Positions 1-11,804 of a DNA stretch of 64,000 nt are shown here, piece after piece (positions within the stretch are counted from its first letter, which is position 1; each line of letters starts with the position of its first letter). The notes under the pieces were generated by a model. The model ran no database searches. It had not been told where the DNA came from and saw nothing but the letters and a program-made list of their open reading frames with translations. This DNA is from Strobilurus pachycystidiatus (lineage: Eukaryota > Basidiomycota > Agaricomycetes > Agaricales > Physalacriaceae), in contig JAHLMK010000023.1 in assembly GCA_019915135.1 (NCBI GenBank), positions 124,001-188,000 on the forward strand, read 5' to 3'. The position numbers and the translations under genes are program-made.

Positions 1-114
1 AGCGCATTGCTGGTCATAGCTTCAGAAGGAGAAGCCGATAGGAATACTAAGCATTCAAGACGCAATGGCCATGACGGACACCAACTGAAGCATCTCTGTG
101 GTTCCAAGACCCAG

Positions 115-645
115 TCAAACTGAATCACTAGACACTGCTACGGCAGCTTCACACTCGGCGTACACTGAAAAAAAAGATAAATCTAACCAGAAGGAATAGT
201 ATGCAGAGCACTCACTCGCTTCCATAGTGTCCGCCAGCGAGATTTCATTGGCAGTGGAGGATCTTCCACGCAGTTCATACAAGCCAATATACTGGCGTTG
301 TAATTCGACGCACACCTGCAAGAGGTAGCACTTTCGCCATAAGCCTAAGAGGAAGAGCGTGAGCCAGCCATTGAGGAGTCAACAGTAGCACGTACAACGA
401 TGCTGACAAGCTGAGAGCAATCCGATGTGCAGTCCGAGGGTACATAGGAAATATTGACACCGGATGAGGGGGAATTGGTGCGAATGTGAATGAAGGAACA
501 GCGGTCCACCAAAGATCGCGACGTCGAATCCAGGGATTGAGCGGACGCTGAGAGTGTAGTAGTTCAATTAGAGTTGGGCCTCGGAAGCGAGACGCGATGA
601 CCGACCTCGGCTAGCAAAGAGTGTTATTTGGAGGAGCAAGCACAT
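115..645 (-). CDS. Secreted small cysteine-containing protein (basidiomycete type)
   Basis: No function can be named. The model is exons 645-606, 547-396, 344-316, 262-216 and 164-115 on the minus strand, giving about 105 residues. The start is the ATG at 645, followed by a hydrophobic signal peptide (MCLLLQITLFASRASA). The next exon carries two spaced Cys (DCTSDCSQL), as in many secreted Agaricomycete proteins of unknown role. A conflict lies in 344-216: one frame reads CRCASNYNASILACMNC, which fits the family Cys pattern, but the downstream end (ANEISLADTMEA, then YAECEAAVAV) is in another frame. An intron at 315-263 (gt...aag) restores the frame and removes the Cys motif; the alternative is a one-base frameshift. 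The overall call is plausible, the exact 3' half is not certain. Confidence 0.5.
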
Positions 646-917
646 TGCGCTCATAAAGGAAAGCATATTGGTCAAGGTGGCGTAAGGTGGGTTGGGTTCG
701 AATGAGTGTGTTGGTTTGAGAGGGCGTGGTGATCTGTTGAGCAGTGTCTTCTGCTGCGAGAACGCAGCCCCGCAGTTCCGCGGAAGGACACACGTCGATC
801 GGGTGCCAATGGGAGAAAAGTCTTCGCGGAATCATAGATGCATTGTCGGCATCTAAGTCTTTGGTGACTTTACGCTGGATTCATTGACATGGTGATAGAT
901 GTTGGTGAATATCAGTC

Positions 918-1832
918 TCATGGCGCAATTCCTCCACTGAGCACCTCGTACAGTCCCGAAGTTTGTCTCTTGGACAGATTTTCACTCCAAAAGCGCATGA
1001 TGGGTTCCCATTCCTCTCGAGATGACGGCATGCCTGACCCTCGGCTATCGAGTAGTTTATCCTGGACCCGTTGATAGGCTTTCTTGAGAGCGGTCAACGC
1101 GCTCCGTGGGATGGAGGGTTCGGAAGGTGGCTTTCGATGCTCCACAAAGACAGGTGTAGGACACAGTCGCTCGATAGTTGGGTAGGAAAGGAGAGGACCC
1201 GAGATGGATACTATCGAGCCAAGGGCCTGATGAGATGTAGATGGATCGACGGCTTGATGGGATTTCCACCATCCGAGTCCAAACTCTGCAGCAACGCTAC
1301 CACCTTGGGCGAAACCGAATAGATGTATCCGTTGCGCTGACCAACCACACCCAGTTATCAGATGGTCGACGACCTTGGTAAAGAGATTCAAAGCAGGCGT
1401 CGGATTCGGGTGCTGGATCATTTCTCCTAGGAGATCAAACGATTCGTACCATTGGAAGGCGTGTTCGTAGAGATATGGAATCCTAAAGGCGCGGTCAGAC
1501 TCCGTCAGAACAGACCTGCCCATATAGGCGAGGCTTACTGTTCGGGAGCTCGCAGCGCCAGTACCGCGGTCTGTGGTAGCTTGAGAGAGCACCCTAATTT
1601 GAAAAATGGAAGATGCGTGTCGCCTAGATTTTTCATGAACACGAGGTTGAAACGGTCATGTTGGAAAGTTACCAAGACCGTGGAGAAGGATGAGAAGGTT
1701 CTCGTCGGTTCCATCGTCGCTTTCCTTGTAAGAGAATGGGACAGGTATTTTGACGGTTTTCGGTGCAGGCTTCCTGCGAGGCAGGGCATCGTCTTTGCTT
1801 TCTTGAATGTGGATCTCAGAGGACTCTGACAT
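918..1832 (-). CDS. Alpha/beta hydrolase, phospholipase/carboxylesterase type, nucleophile replaced
   Basis: Predicted alpha/beta hydrolase of the small carboxylesterase/phospholipase family, 269 residues. Exons are 1832-1673, 1623-1539 and 1482-918, all in frame. The ATG at 1832 is used because the longer open frame upstream lacks an ATG. Family marks are the oxyanion-side motif LLILLHGLGD near residue 50, SLKLPQTAVLALRAPEQIPYL and the nucleophile elbow region. The elbow reads GFAQGG where active relatives have GFSQGG, so the usual catalytic Ser is Ala. Some fungal relatives are also believed to lack Ser here, so this may be a non-catalytic or altered branch rather than a decayed gene; the frame is intact throughout. 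It is transcribed away from SYS1, 214 bases apart, so the two starts share an intergenic promoter region. Substrate unknown. Confidence 0.8.
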
Positions 1833-2046
1833 GATGGTCAATGATCGAAATGAACAGGTAGGTGGCTGTGCTTCATTTTGGCTTCAAGCCCAACTTACTC
1901 CGGGTAAGCTGTACCTCAGCACCGCTCACCCACCGCCTCGTCCGTCCCTCATTTCGTTCCGACCTACCTGCCCTACTCAGTCACTGGAATCTAGACGCTT
2001 TCGTTCCTCTGTACCATCCGACACGGATTGACACGCCAGCACGACC

Positions 2047-2868
2047 ATGTCGCAAACAAGCTCTAATTGGGATCCAATACTGCTCATTTCTCAGGTCGGA
2101 GCGCGCCAGCTCTGCTCGGGTCCTTTCTTACACTCCTTCTAGATAATATCCCTGCAAACGCTTCACTACCTTACCCTCTCACTGTTCACGCCACCATTAC
2201 TCGCAGTATTTGCAGAAACAGCATCCTTGAATTATGAAGGAGGTCCTGCAAACGTTGGTATGTCCCTTTCACTACAACTTACATTGGTTGCTCACTCTTG
2301 TTACTAGGCATGGTAATGGATTGGCGCGAAATGGCTGGCCGGCCAACAATACGAGGTATAGGCGAACGATGGGAACAATACTCGTGGGTGTGGAGTGGAG
2401 GAAAGAAGGTCGGGACGGACGGCGAAGACGCTCTTCTCGGAGTCGACCCAATGCGTGGCTGGATCATTGCGTTCTGTTGGTTGGTGGCGTGTTCGGCAGA
2501 GTGCGTGCTCATCTCCATTCCACGACAGCGAGTTGATTTCTTTCCGTAGCATCTACTTCATATATGTCATTGTTCGCCGGCCACGCCTAGTCCTTGACTT
2601 TGCTTTATCCCTTGTGTTCATCCACCTCGTCCTCACCAGCTATTATTCTGCCTCCATACCCACGTCACTGTTTTTCTGGCTGGTGGTTGGCGTTGGCGCA
2701 GTCGGAACCGTGATAACCGCAGAACAATTATGTGTCAAGCGGGAAATGCGGGAGGGTCTCTCGGTTGTGGCGACAGAACCACAGGAAGATGAAAACGACG
2801 ATGACGATGGTTGGGGAGACCAGGAGCAAGGTGCAGAAGAGAGGTTGGAGATGGGCCGACTGTCATAG
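2047..2868 (+). CDS. SYS1: Golgi integral membrane protein Sys1
   Basis: SYS1 is a small multispanning Golgi protein that recruits the Arl3/ARFRP1 GTPase in vesicle trafficking at the trans-Golgi. Exons are 2047-2094, 2143-2257, 2308-2500 and 2550-2868, giving 224 residues. The start MSQTSSNWDPILLISQ followed by IISLQTLHYLTL is the family signature. The family core continues with ANVGMVMDWREMAGRPT, RGWIIAFCWLVACSAD and the late segment YVIVRRPRLVLDF, with about four hydrophobic membrane segments. The C-terminal tail is acidic and rich in Asp/Glu (DENDDDDGWGD), as in many fungal Sys1 proteins. Introns are 48-50 bases. The start is the first ATG in frame and lies 17 residues before the first splice join. 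Confidence 0.92.
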
Positions 2869-3577
2869 GTTCCCCAATGCTACCCTCTTCCCCATCAAAG
2901 AGCGTTCATGTCGCGACCACATAGGACCACATCCAGTCTTGTTGAACGGTTGTGTGATGCGGTCGTGTTGCTGCCGGTTCCAGACCGACAGAAGATATAA
3001 AGGAAGAATCCCAATTCTTCGTCATCGACCACTGTCGCAGCTGTGGTCACCAAGTGCTCTGTTCTCGGCATGTCGACATTGACGGCGTGTCTGGTTGTGA
3101 GTCAGTGCTTTGATTATTCTGATCTACGCTCACGCAAAGACGGATCGTGTAGCTGATTCAGCTCAAGGTGGGATTGGCTATGATTGCACCACCGTCACGA
3201 CGAGACGCAGCCGAAGATTTGCTAAATGATATCACTCGCGGAATGTTTGCGGGAAATGTTTGTTGGCCTCCACTCTTGTAGTGTTCGAAAAGTACAAGAT
3301 GAAGTATGCAACTCCCTTTACGCCTTTCAACGTGCAGATCAACTCGCATCTAGACTACATGGTACATTCCTGATCACTCGTCGGAAACATATCCCAAGAG
3401 AAAAAAAATGATGGTTACGAACTTGGCCTTCAAGCTTCAAGGTCAGTATAGCCTTATACATCTCTTCCAACGCTCGACCTCATCTCGGCATCAGCCTGTT
3501 GACTATTCATCCCAACGTTTCTTGTTGAATTATACTGTTGTAATACAAAATTAAAACTTCGATCAAGGCAGAACCTT
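2869..3577 (+). other. Gene-free or unresolved stretch between SYS1 and MYND gene
   Basis: No confident gene. Protein-like open pieces occur (for example around 3000-3110 and 3160-3400), including VRKVQDEVCNSLYAFQRADQ in one frame and DAAEDLLNDITRG in another, with possible GT-AG joins, but no single model keeps frame across them. A small unrecognised gene on the plus strand remains possible. The stretch also holds the 3' ends of SYS1 and of the convergent MYND gene. Confidence 0.25.
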
Positions 3578-4341
3578 TCAAGAGGGCATGCTAAACATGC
3601 TGCGACCTATCTCTGCTATCGCGCCAGCATGTCGATCTCTAGATCGAGGATCAGGACCTCGTTTGAGTTTCAGACCCATGCGAGCAGCGTCTTCATCGTT
3701 GTAGATGGAATCAGGCAGTGGTCGTCCCATCCTGATGATTTGATAAGAACCATTCGATGTCAACCGAAACAACACTTACTTGCAAAAGTCGCAGGTACAC
3801 GGAGAAGGACCGGTGCCATGGTGGTCGCATCCCCAAGCCATACCGCCATCCGTGCCGCAGCACGTCCAGCGGAATCCTTGCGGCCAGTATTTGTAGAATC
3901 TGGCATTGTTGCTGTTATACTCCTCCTCGTATTTCTTCTTCAAATCGTCTGCTTCGTCCGCAAAGCAGTGTCCCCATCCCGTCTCCTCTTTCTCACAGGA
4001 CCAAGTAATCAGTTCGAGCTATCAAGTAGATCAGGTTGACTCCTTTCTGGTATTTGGCCTTGATAAACCTTTCCATGGTGCTTTGACCCGTCACGACAGA
4101 GCCTATAGCGGTCGTACCACTTCGGACCTTTCTTGCACTCTGACTTGTGCTTGGGCCAGTCAGCGCGCTGGCACTCGACACCTGAGTCGCGTAGGTAATC
4201 ATGAGCGCGATATCGCTGAGGATACGACGAGAGCGACCTACTGCAGTATAGACGGGATTTACACCCCGAGCATTGACTGACATTGACATCACCGCTATCT
4301 TTTTTGCAGACGGCGCAGAAGAGATCGTTATTAGGCCGCAT
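3578..4341 (-). CDS. MYND-type zinc finger protein
   Basis: 201-residue protein with an N-terminal MYND zinc finger. Exons are 4341-4242, 4181-4069, 4018-3780 and 3731-3578; frame is kept at every join. The finger starts at about residue 8: CAVC, CSGC, LYCSVEC, then ADWPKHKSEC, which gives the full set of zinc-binding Cys/His. The rest (TGWGHCFADE, FRWTCCGTDGGMAWGCDHHG, PCTCDFC) is a further Cys/His-rich segment that may bind metal, and is followed by a charged tail. MYND fingers usually bind proline-rich protein partners. It stands head-to-head with the caspase-domain gene, with 338 bases between starts. The splice at 4242 falls inside the finger and restores YCSVEC, which supports the model. 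Specific role unknown. Confidence 0.85.
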
Positions 4342-4679
4342 GATGATGTTGTACGCGAGAAGCAGACGAGGAGAGAGGATCTTGGCCCGGGCCGGTTTTA
4401 CAGAGATTATTTGTTCCTATTTCAACTGGTGGTCAACACCTTGGGACGCGTCCTTTTGAAGCTGTCCATCACCTTCAGACTTCAAGCTTCAGCTTCGCCT
4501 GTTGATCTGGGGTCACAATGCAAGTACGTGAACGTATCTAGTCGCGACTACGATGCTTCATGGATCAATGCCGTACGTGTGACATTGATACTACTTACAG
4601 TACCTGACAAACTGACAGGAATGATGATTTTCGCTCGTCTGTACCACCATGATTCATCCAACGTAAGACGCTTCCCAAG
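4342..4679. promoter_or_regulatory. Divergent intergenic region, MYND gene and caspase gene
   Basis: The 338 bases separate two start codons facing away from each other. No gene is seen in it; the open frames crossing it show no family features. It presumably holds both promoters. No clear TATA box was identified. Confidence 0.5.
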
Positions 4680-6967
4680 ATGTTTACAGATATGTCTCTG
4701 ATGTTGAACTCGCGATACAGCCAAATACACGCCTTGATCATTGGCATCAACGAATATCAGTGTGAAGACTACACAAAACTGACATGTGCTGTGGCCGATG
4801 CAACCCGATTTGAACTTTACTTGACCGAGGAACTTCTCGTTCCTCAGGAAAACATCTCGCACCTTTTGAACGATCAGGCCACCAGGGTTGCAATCCTCGA
4901 CTCTTTCCAACAATTGATTGACGACTCGAAGATCGTCAAGAACGACTCTGCGATCATCGTCTTCTATGCAGGTATGTGAAGGGCATAGCCCTTGTCTTAG
5001 TAGTAGGTTGCTTCCCCCGATGTCTCAATTGATGGCAGGACACGGAGGGCGTTCAAAGAAACCCCCCGACTGGGAGGAATGGGAGACGTCTGGCGGCCTA
5101 TCGGAACTGCTCTGCCCTGTAGATATAAACATTGAGGGAATTGAAGGGATCCCTGATAGAACTATCAGCGCCCTCTTAGATGACCTTTCTGAAGCCAAGG
5201 GCAATAACATCGTGCGTCTTCACTCAGGCAATCAGTGCCGCTCAGATACTCAAACGGACCCTACAGACACTCATTCTTGACTGTTGTCATTCTGCAGGTA
5301 TGACCAGACATACGGCGAAACTCGAAGAGGGCATGATACCACGGACAATCTTGGATCCGCCGCCAATTTCTAGCTCGTGTGATTACGATATATGGTCTCG
5401 CCATCCACGCGGCATCGTCATCGCGTCTGGATTCTCTGGAACGGCTAGAGACTCTCACATTTTACTTGCTGCTTGCAACAGCCGCCAGCAAGCTCTGGAA
5501 CACAACGGCAGTGGTTTGTTCACCCGCTCGCTCCTCAAAACTCTGCAGAAACACACTGCTCAGAAGCTCACATACACCTCCTTAATTCACCGTATATCCG
5601 CGCCAGACTAGTAAGTGCTCATTTTCTCTACGTACTCTGACTGACATTTGACTAGTCAAACGCCACACTGTGAAGGCAAACACGTGCGGCGCCGGCTCTT
5701 TGATGCACAGAGCGATGAAGCCAATAGCGCATACATTCTATGCCGTCTCCGAAAACACACATCGGCCTTTGTCCTTGAGGCAGGCACGCTTCATGGTGTT
5801 GTCCTCGGGTCAGAGTATGATATCTTCGAGACGGATATTCCGGGATCATCTGCAGCACGGACGAGCGCCTCTATCATTGGCGTGGGTCCATTCATGTCTA
5901 TCCTTGAGCCTTGGGATTCCTCCTTTCTCAAGGCCCGGGAAAACCAGGCACGGACGGTCTGGTATGCACGCCTCACACAATTGGCAGATAGCGTTCTGGA
6001 TATCTTCTGTGCGGATACGGCGTACCTCCAGCGCCTCCTCGATGTGGACGCTTCGGCGGGAGACCGCGATGAAGCATTTGTCGTCAGCATTCAGGCTGTT
6101 GACGACGAAGCAAAGGCAGATCTCATTCTCACGGTCGCGGACGAACAGGTGTATTTCGATCGTGGCGCCAAAAGCAACTTGACTGGTTTGGAAGGACTGA
6201 ATATGGGCACTCGTCTATCGGGGTCCGTTGGAGCCGGCGACGATGGTTTGATCCACTGCCGGCACGTTGTCAACGCCTTTGCGCGCTTTGTGATGCACTT
6301 GACAAGGACGAAGGTCCCACCAGGTAATTCGGAAGTGGTGAAGATCTCGCTGAAAGAGGTGCGGAAGAAGGGTCGAGTCAAAATGGTCGGAGATGAGCTG
6401 TTCGTCTCCGACACCGAGCCAGTCACCCTTCAAATCAATAAAAACTTGAGGCCCGCAAGTCAACCGCGTTATGGTATGATGGTAGAGAATATAACGGGCT
6501 CAAAACGGGATGGGGGAGGAGGAGGGCACAGGCTATATCTTCACCTATTTGCCTTCGATATTGGCTCTTTGGGCATCAGTATGTGGACTGTTCCTCCAAT
6601 GTCTTTGATGTCTCAAACAATCTCGCTAGTGGATTGGCAGCTTCCCAAACTCGCCAGTGGTGTAGGCGGACACAGCGCAGAGCATGTCGACACGGAGCTT
6701 GAACCTGGATGTGCTGTTTCGGTTGGCTTTGGAAACGGAGGCTCACACCCTTGGCAATTTCAATTGGAGAAAGACCAGGACATTGATGTCAGCTTTTTCA
6801 AGGCCTTCATTTCCACCCAGCCTACGGACATGAGGAATATAACCCAAGCTTCTCCCTTCGACCAAGGCAAGCGCATAGATTACCCACCACCGACACTCCC
6901 CGCCCTGCCAGCGACAGAGTATTGGGCGACGAAGGTTATCACTGTTATTCAGAAGGCAGCTACGTGA
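4680..6967 (+). CDS. Caspase-domain (peptidase C14, metacaspase-like) protein
   Basis: 706-residue protein with an N-terminal caspase fold. Exons are 4680-4971, 5039-5211, 5267-5610 and 5656-6967. Visible marks in order: HALIIGINEYQ near residue 17; AVADATRFELYL; IIVFYAGHGG with the catalytic His near residue 99; LCPVDI; IPDRTISALLDDL; and LILDCCHSAG with the catalytic Cys near residue 162. Both catalytic residues are present, so it may be active. The segment from about 260 to the end (SAYILCRLRKHTSAFVLEAG onward) is a long extension seen in large basidiomycete caspase-like proteins; its role is unknown. These proteases cut after Arg or Lys in known metacaspases, and roles in cell death or non-self recognition are suspected, not shown here. 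The start is the first ATG of the open exon; an earlier 5' exon is possible. Confidence 0.88.
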
Positions 6968-8202
6968 TTACAACTTGGACTCGGAGGAGGCGAACTTGGC
7001 TAGAATTTCCCAGATCTTTTCAGCGACGCCTGCGGGGTTTTCTTGTGGTGCCAGATGGCCGGTCTTCTGGATGCGGGAGACTGACACGAAGTTTCCGCCC
7101 GCTGCGTTGTTGATGATATCTTCTTTGGTTGGACCGGACCTACAAAGCGGGGTCAGTTGGGTACTCCTTCGCAGATGTTGTACCCGTACAGATAATCATT
7201 GGTTGTGCCATATATCGCGTGAATGGGGATTCTCTTAGTGAATGGCCCTAGGATCCGATATGCACGTGAAAACCCCAACTCGTCGTTGTAACTAGCCTGA
7301 TGATCCTTCGGTAAGGACGAGTAGTCGATCCCAGAGACAAGAAGGCCGTACCGTTTCCTGCTGTCTCGTACACTTCAGTGTAACGCCTTCTGTTTTGTCC
7401 GGATACTCGTACGTTGGTAGAGGCATCATGCCATCATTCTGTAGAACGCGCTCTGAGTTTACTTGAATACCATCACGGCGGTCCACTCACCACGTAGATG
7501 CGCACAACTCTGTCATCCCAACCTTTCCATGGACTTCGGGTCTTGAGCTGATTATACGCCTCTTCCCTCGACGGCCAGATATCGCGACGCTTCGCAGCTC
7601 CGGTCGAGAGGAACGCGGTGGACTGGCTTGCTGCTTGGTTCATGCTCATGAGTTCGACGAGTATGAGTCTTTCCATGCGAACTCGTTCCAGTTGCGGATA
7701 GAATGTCAATGAATGTAAGCTAGCCGAGCTTGAGTATCCTGCAACCGGCACTATGATAAGACACGTACAATCCGACTCCGCCCATCGAATGGCCAACGCC
7801 AATAACGCGGTGCTTAGAGAAATCGACATCGACACCAGTCCCGAGGCCAGCAAGGAAAGCGTGGATGCTCCTTCCGTAATCCTCCCATCGGAAGACGTTC
7901 TTGTACCCCCACTTCAAGACATCAACGTTCAGTGGACCAGCGTCGCCGTGATTGGGTGCATCTATAGTCCACATTTCCCGGATATTGACGCCTCCGCGTT
8001 TCTCAATCAGTGCGCACAGCTCGTCAATAGCCGGCTCCCACTGCTCCTTGTGGAAACCGGTCCCATGAGTGAACACCAAGGTAATGGCCTTGGGATCATT
8101 GATGTGCGGGGAAGAGGGATTCCAGTACCGCTTCACAGTCGACACCAACGGGTAGCTCGGTCTGGGGTCGAACACGTAGGATTGCGTAGATAGCGAAGAC
8201 AT
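6968..8202 (-). CDS. Alpha/beta hydrolase (peroxisomal-membrane Lpx-like family)
   Basis: 342-residue alpha/beta hydrolase. Exons are 8202-7769, 7719-7491, 7438-7352, 7296-7190 and 7139-6968. The fold is shown by LVFTHGTGFHKEQWEP near residue 43, IDAPNHGDAG, and the nucleophile elbow IGVGHSMGGVG just before the first intron; the catalytic His is in KTGHLAPQENP near the C terminus. Other family marks are RRDIWPSREEA and EYPDKTEGVTLKC. The catalytic Ser is intact, unlike in the hydrolase at 918-1832. The second exon could also begin at 7728, which adds three in-frame residues. Its stop codon directly abuts the stop codon of the convergent caspase gene, so the two 3' untranslated regions must overlap. 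The substrate is unknown. Confidence 0.87.
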
Positions 8203-9854
8203 TGGGGGCGCCTGGTCATGCTGCCAGAAAACACGTTAGACTTTAAATTGAGTGGACGGGTCGGCGTTCGAATCAACCCGGATCGGGGTCAGTATAACAT
8301 CTGGCCGAGTCCCCAACTACCCCGGACAGCAGATCAGCGCTCAGCCTCAACCTGGCCTCAACTGATGGTAAGACTGACAGACGGGAGGACAAACATTCTG
8401 CTCGAACCTTTCGACTGCCAACTAAAGGGAGAAAAATCCTTTCCTGGACTAATTTGCTGCCCGCCAGGATACTGTACATACTAACTTACATCTTCCACAT
8501 TGGTTCAGGAGAGGTTAAAAGTTTCAACTTTATGTAGCTTAGGCAACCGAGTACGAGCGGAAGAAACAGCTAACTCGAACGGCGTCTATCATGATACCGT
8601 CTTGATTTTTTTCATGGATGCGACGAACTTCTGATGGAACAAGATATCGCCTTCGTACCATCGTTCGGAGGCCTCACCGCAGATGTCTCCAAATGCGAGC
8701 AGCTACCACTGGCCAGTGCGCACATAGACTACTGCAGCAACGATAGGGACTTCACGATCGCGATGGCCGAGAAGTGCTTCAGGTCCTGAATCCCTACTAA
8801 GTACCTTGCGGCATTGTGTGGAGAGCTGAGGCGCCGTCAGGATTTCCGTGATCGTGAAAGACGACGTTCACGTACGAATAATATCGAAACCAGTCGGTGG
8901 TAACAGTAAACCTCGGCCGACCAATGTAGGTCGCTTCTGCACAGTGAAGCACCTTCAGCCATCTGACTCACATCCATCCGATTCCATCCAATGTCACCTC
9001 AGGAAGGCTTCGCGACAGTCTCTACCGCTTCTGTGCACTCAGACTAGCCCCGAAAAAATTGGGCATATTCGGGGAGAAGGAGGATAGGCTGACGTTTTGG
9101 TTGTGTGCGGTCATGTACAGAAGTTACTGCACCGAGACGTCAGTCAGTGGCGTACACCCTTCCATAAGGTCCCGTCGGTCGGACGGCGGGATGGGTGTTG
9201 ATAGCTGGATAGCACTCGACCCAAGACGTGTCAGAGTAAAGCGTAGGATCTCTCGAAAAAATGTGAGAGAGTACTCAAATGACCGATCGCGTAGCGACGA
9301 AACAGACGGAATACAAGTTTTCGCGGGACGAAGAGGTGTGAGCAAAGGCGCATGAAGTATGCCGACCTCAAGGCATGGTATCTTCGGAGGAAAGAAGGCA
9401 AGACTGGCAAAAAGTTCACCGGTCGGGCAGCCAACGAACGTTAGACCAGGGAGGTTGAGCCCAAAAAAAGTGATACCACACGGCTAGAGATGCTGCGTTT
9501 ATGAGGCATTTTGAGCTGCAGATTCCCCTGTGACGTAAAGCCAATATTGTAGCACTGAAAGAAGGGAAGAGATCAAGGAGGCGGGTTGCTGTTTACGGTG
9601 CTGTTGCGTGCACAAGAACAGGATCACTCCCAAACAGCAGTGGCCTTAAAGTGAGTTGGGATGTTGGAACTTGGTGGATTGGATCGACGCTTGCTCATAT
9701 GTGTAGGCTAGGTACCTGGCGACTGAGTGGAAGAAGTTGGGAAGAAGGTGAAGCGTAGAACGGTCATGATTCTCCAAATTTGGACAAAAGTGACTGAACA
9801 GTGTGACGGTAACTCGGCCCGCTCTTCCTTCGCTCACCGTCAAATTTTTTTGGA
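8203..9854. other. Gene-free stretch
   Basis: About 1.65 kb between the hydrolase start and the RRP9 start. Only short open frames without recognisable features are seen on both strands. The left part should hold the hydrolase promoter and the right part the RRP9 promoter. Confidence 0.5.
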
Positions 9855-11804
9855 ATGCCCGATGCATTTTTCACGTCCTCCAAAACGCGGAAGAGAAAGA
9901 GGCCCTCTGATGCCGGGCCCAGCAATCTGAAGAAAGCGGCGTGGAAGGGCAAAGGCGTACAGTCCTCCGCCGCTCGACCGGTCAATGGCGCGAAGAGGAA
10001 GAAACGAGACGAGGAACTTGATTCGGACGAGACCGACGGGGAAGGCGGGAACATCGATGACATGGACCTGCGGGTACCGTCAGACGACGACGACGTGATG
10101 GAGGATGACGAGGACCCGGACGAGACACCAGCAGAAAAGCGGTTACGGCTCGCACAGTTGTATCTGGACAGTGTCAAGGAGGGTCTGAACCTAGGTGCGC
10201 GTTGTCTACTTGCTATCTTGATGTCTCACCATCATTATTTGCAGCCGACGGTGAATTCGATGCTGCTGAGATAGACCGGGAACTCATTTCCGCCAGGCTA
10301 AAGCAGGACGTGCTCGAGCATTCAGGAAAAGTTCACCTGTTCATTGCAGACTCTGTACGCTTACATTCCCTTTCCAATAACTCGTTTACTGACTTCAATT
10401 TATAGTTTGACCTTTCCAAACCACCTACAACCATCCTCCGCACAAAAACTGCAAAATCACCTGTCACATCTGCCGTCGCGACCGAGTCCGGAAAATACCT
10501 CTTTACTTCGAGCAAGGATGGCTGTATCACCAAATGGGATCTGGTCAACGGAAAAAAACTTGCCGTGTTCCACGCCCAGAAGAAAATCAAGGGCAAGGGC
10601 AAGGGCAAAGCTTCCGCGACAGATGTCAAGGGACATGTAGATGAAGTGCTGGCTCTCGCTGTGAGTGGCGACGGTCGCTACCTGGCGAGCGGCGGCAAGG
10701 ATAAACGACTTTCAATATGGGATGTGGAGACGGATGAGTTTGTCAAGGGTTTCTTTGGCCCGCTTTGCCACAAAGATTCAATATCTGTACGGTTTCCGAA
10801 CGTTCTTTTTCGCCGCTCCATATTCATCGCGTTCTTATAGGCACTGGCATTCCGAAAAGGCACCAACCAGCTATATTCGGGTTCACTGGATCGAACAGTG
10901 AAGGTGTATGATATGTCTCCGTCTGTTCTGGGCTACGTCGAAACATTATTCGGACACCAAGACAACATCGTTGGACTGGACGCGCTTCGAGGCGAGACGT
11001 GCGTAAGCGTGGGAGCCCGAGATAAGACAGTGCGTTACTGGAAAATCGTAGATGAGACGCAGCTGGTGTTTCGGGGTGGAGGCAAGAGTCGTATCCGCGA
11101 AGTTCTGGAGGGAGGACTCGCAGACGAAGAGAACGAGGATGGTCAGAAGAACACCGTCGTGCAGAAATTCGTGGAGGGCAGCTTGGAGTGCGTCGCAATG
11201 ATTGACGAGTCGACCTTCTTAAGTGGCGGCGACAGCGGGTAAGTGATAGATGTGTTGTTCACTCTACCAAGACCTAACTCCTCTTATAGGTCCATCAGTT
11301 TATGGACGACCCAGAAAAAGAAGCCCGTATTCACCCAACCACTCTGCCACGGCTTCCATACCGTCGTCTCTGAAACAGAAGGTGTCATCAAGACCCCGCG
11401 CTGGATAACGGCACTCAGCTCTCTCCGCTACTCAGATGTCTTTGCGTCAGGTGAGTTTAGTCTTCTGGCCTGTCGATGCCGATCTCATCTTCTCTCTAGG
11501 ATCCTGGAATGGCGAGATACACATATGGAAGCTTGAGTCGAAACTCAAGTCATTTTCCCTCATCGGTTCCATTCCAGCGCTGGGTATGGTCAACTCTCTC
11601 CAGTTCATGACTCCTCCGAAGGAGTTTTACGAAAAGGCTGCATGGGCGAGCAATGATGCAGAGTCTCCCCCCACAAACAAGGCAAAGGAAGGGCGGACGT
11701 TGTTAGTCGCGGGTATAGCACGCGAACACCGACTAGGTCGGTGGTTCCATATTGAGGATGGATGGAATAGGGCGATGGTCGTGTCGCTGTATCCTCGGTC
11801 ATGA
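9855..11804 (+). CDS. RRP9: U3 snoRNP protein Rrp9 (U3-55K), WD40 repeats
   Basis: 564-residue nucleolar protein of the U3 small nucleolar RNP, which acts in 18S rRNA processing. Exons are 9855-10194, 10245-10354, 10406-10786, 10841-11238, 11290-11450 and 11500-11804. The N terminus is basic (SSKTRKRKRPSD), then acidic (DDDDVMEDDEDPDE), then the family helix EKRLRLAQLYLDSVKEG near residue 96. WD repeats follow: SSKDGCITKWDLVNGKK, GHVDEVLALAVSGDGRYLA with GGKDKRLSIWDVE, SGSLDRTVKVYDM, GHQDNIVGLDAL with GARDKTVRYWKI, SGGDSGSISLWTTQKKKP, and SGSWNGEIHIWKLES. The segment EDGQKNTVVQKFVEGSLECV and the end LLVAGIAREHRLGRWF are typical of Rrp9. The ATG chosen opens the basic region without an upstream in-frame alternative. 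Confidence 0.95.

Noticed and set aside
3070..3560. A possible small plus-strand gene with joins giving DAAEDLLNDITRG and a Lys-rich end
   Set aside because: The join at 3244/3282 does not keep the frame that made it attractive, and competing frames look equally good, so no model is offered.
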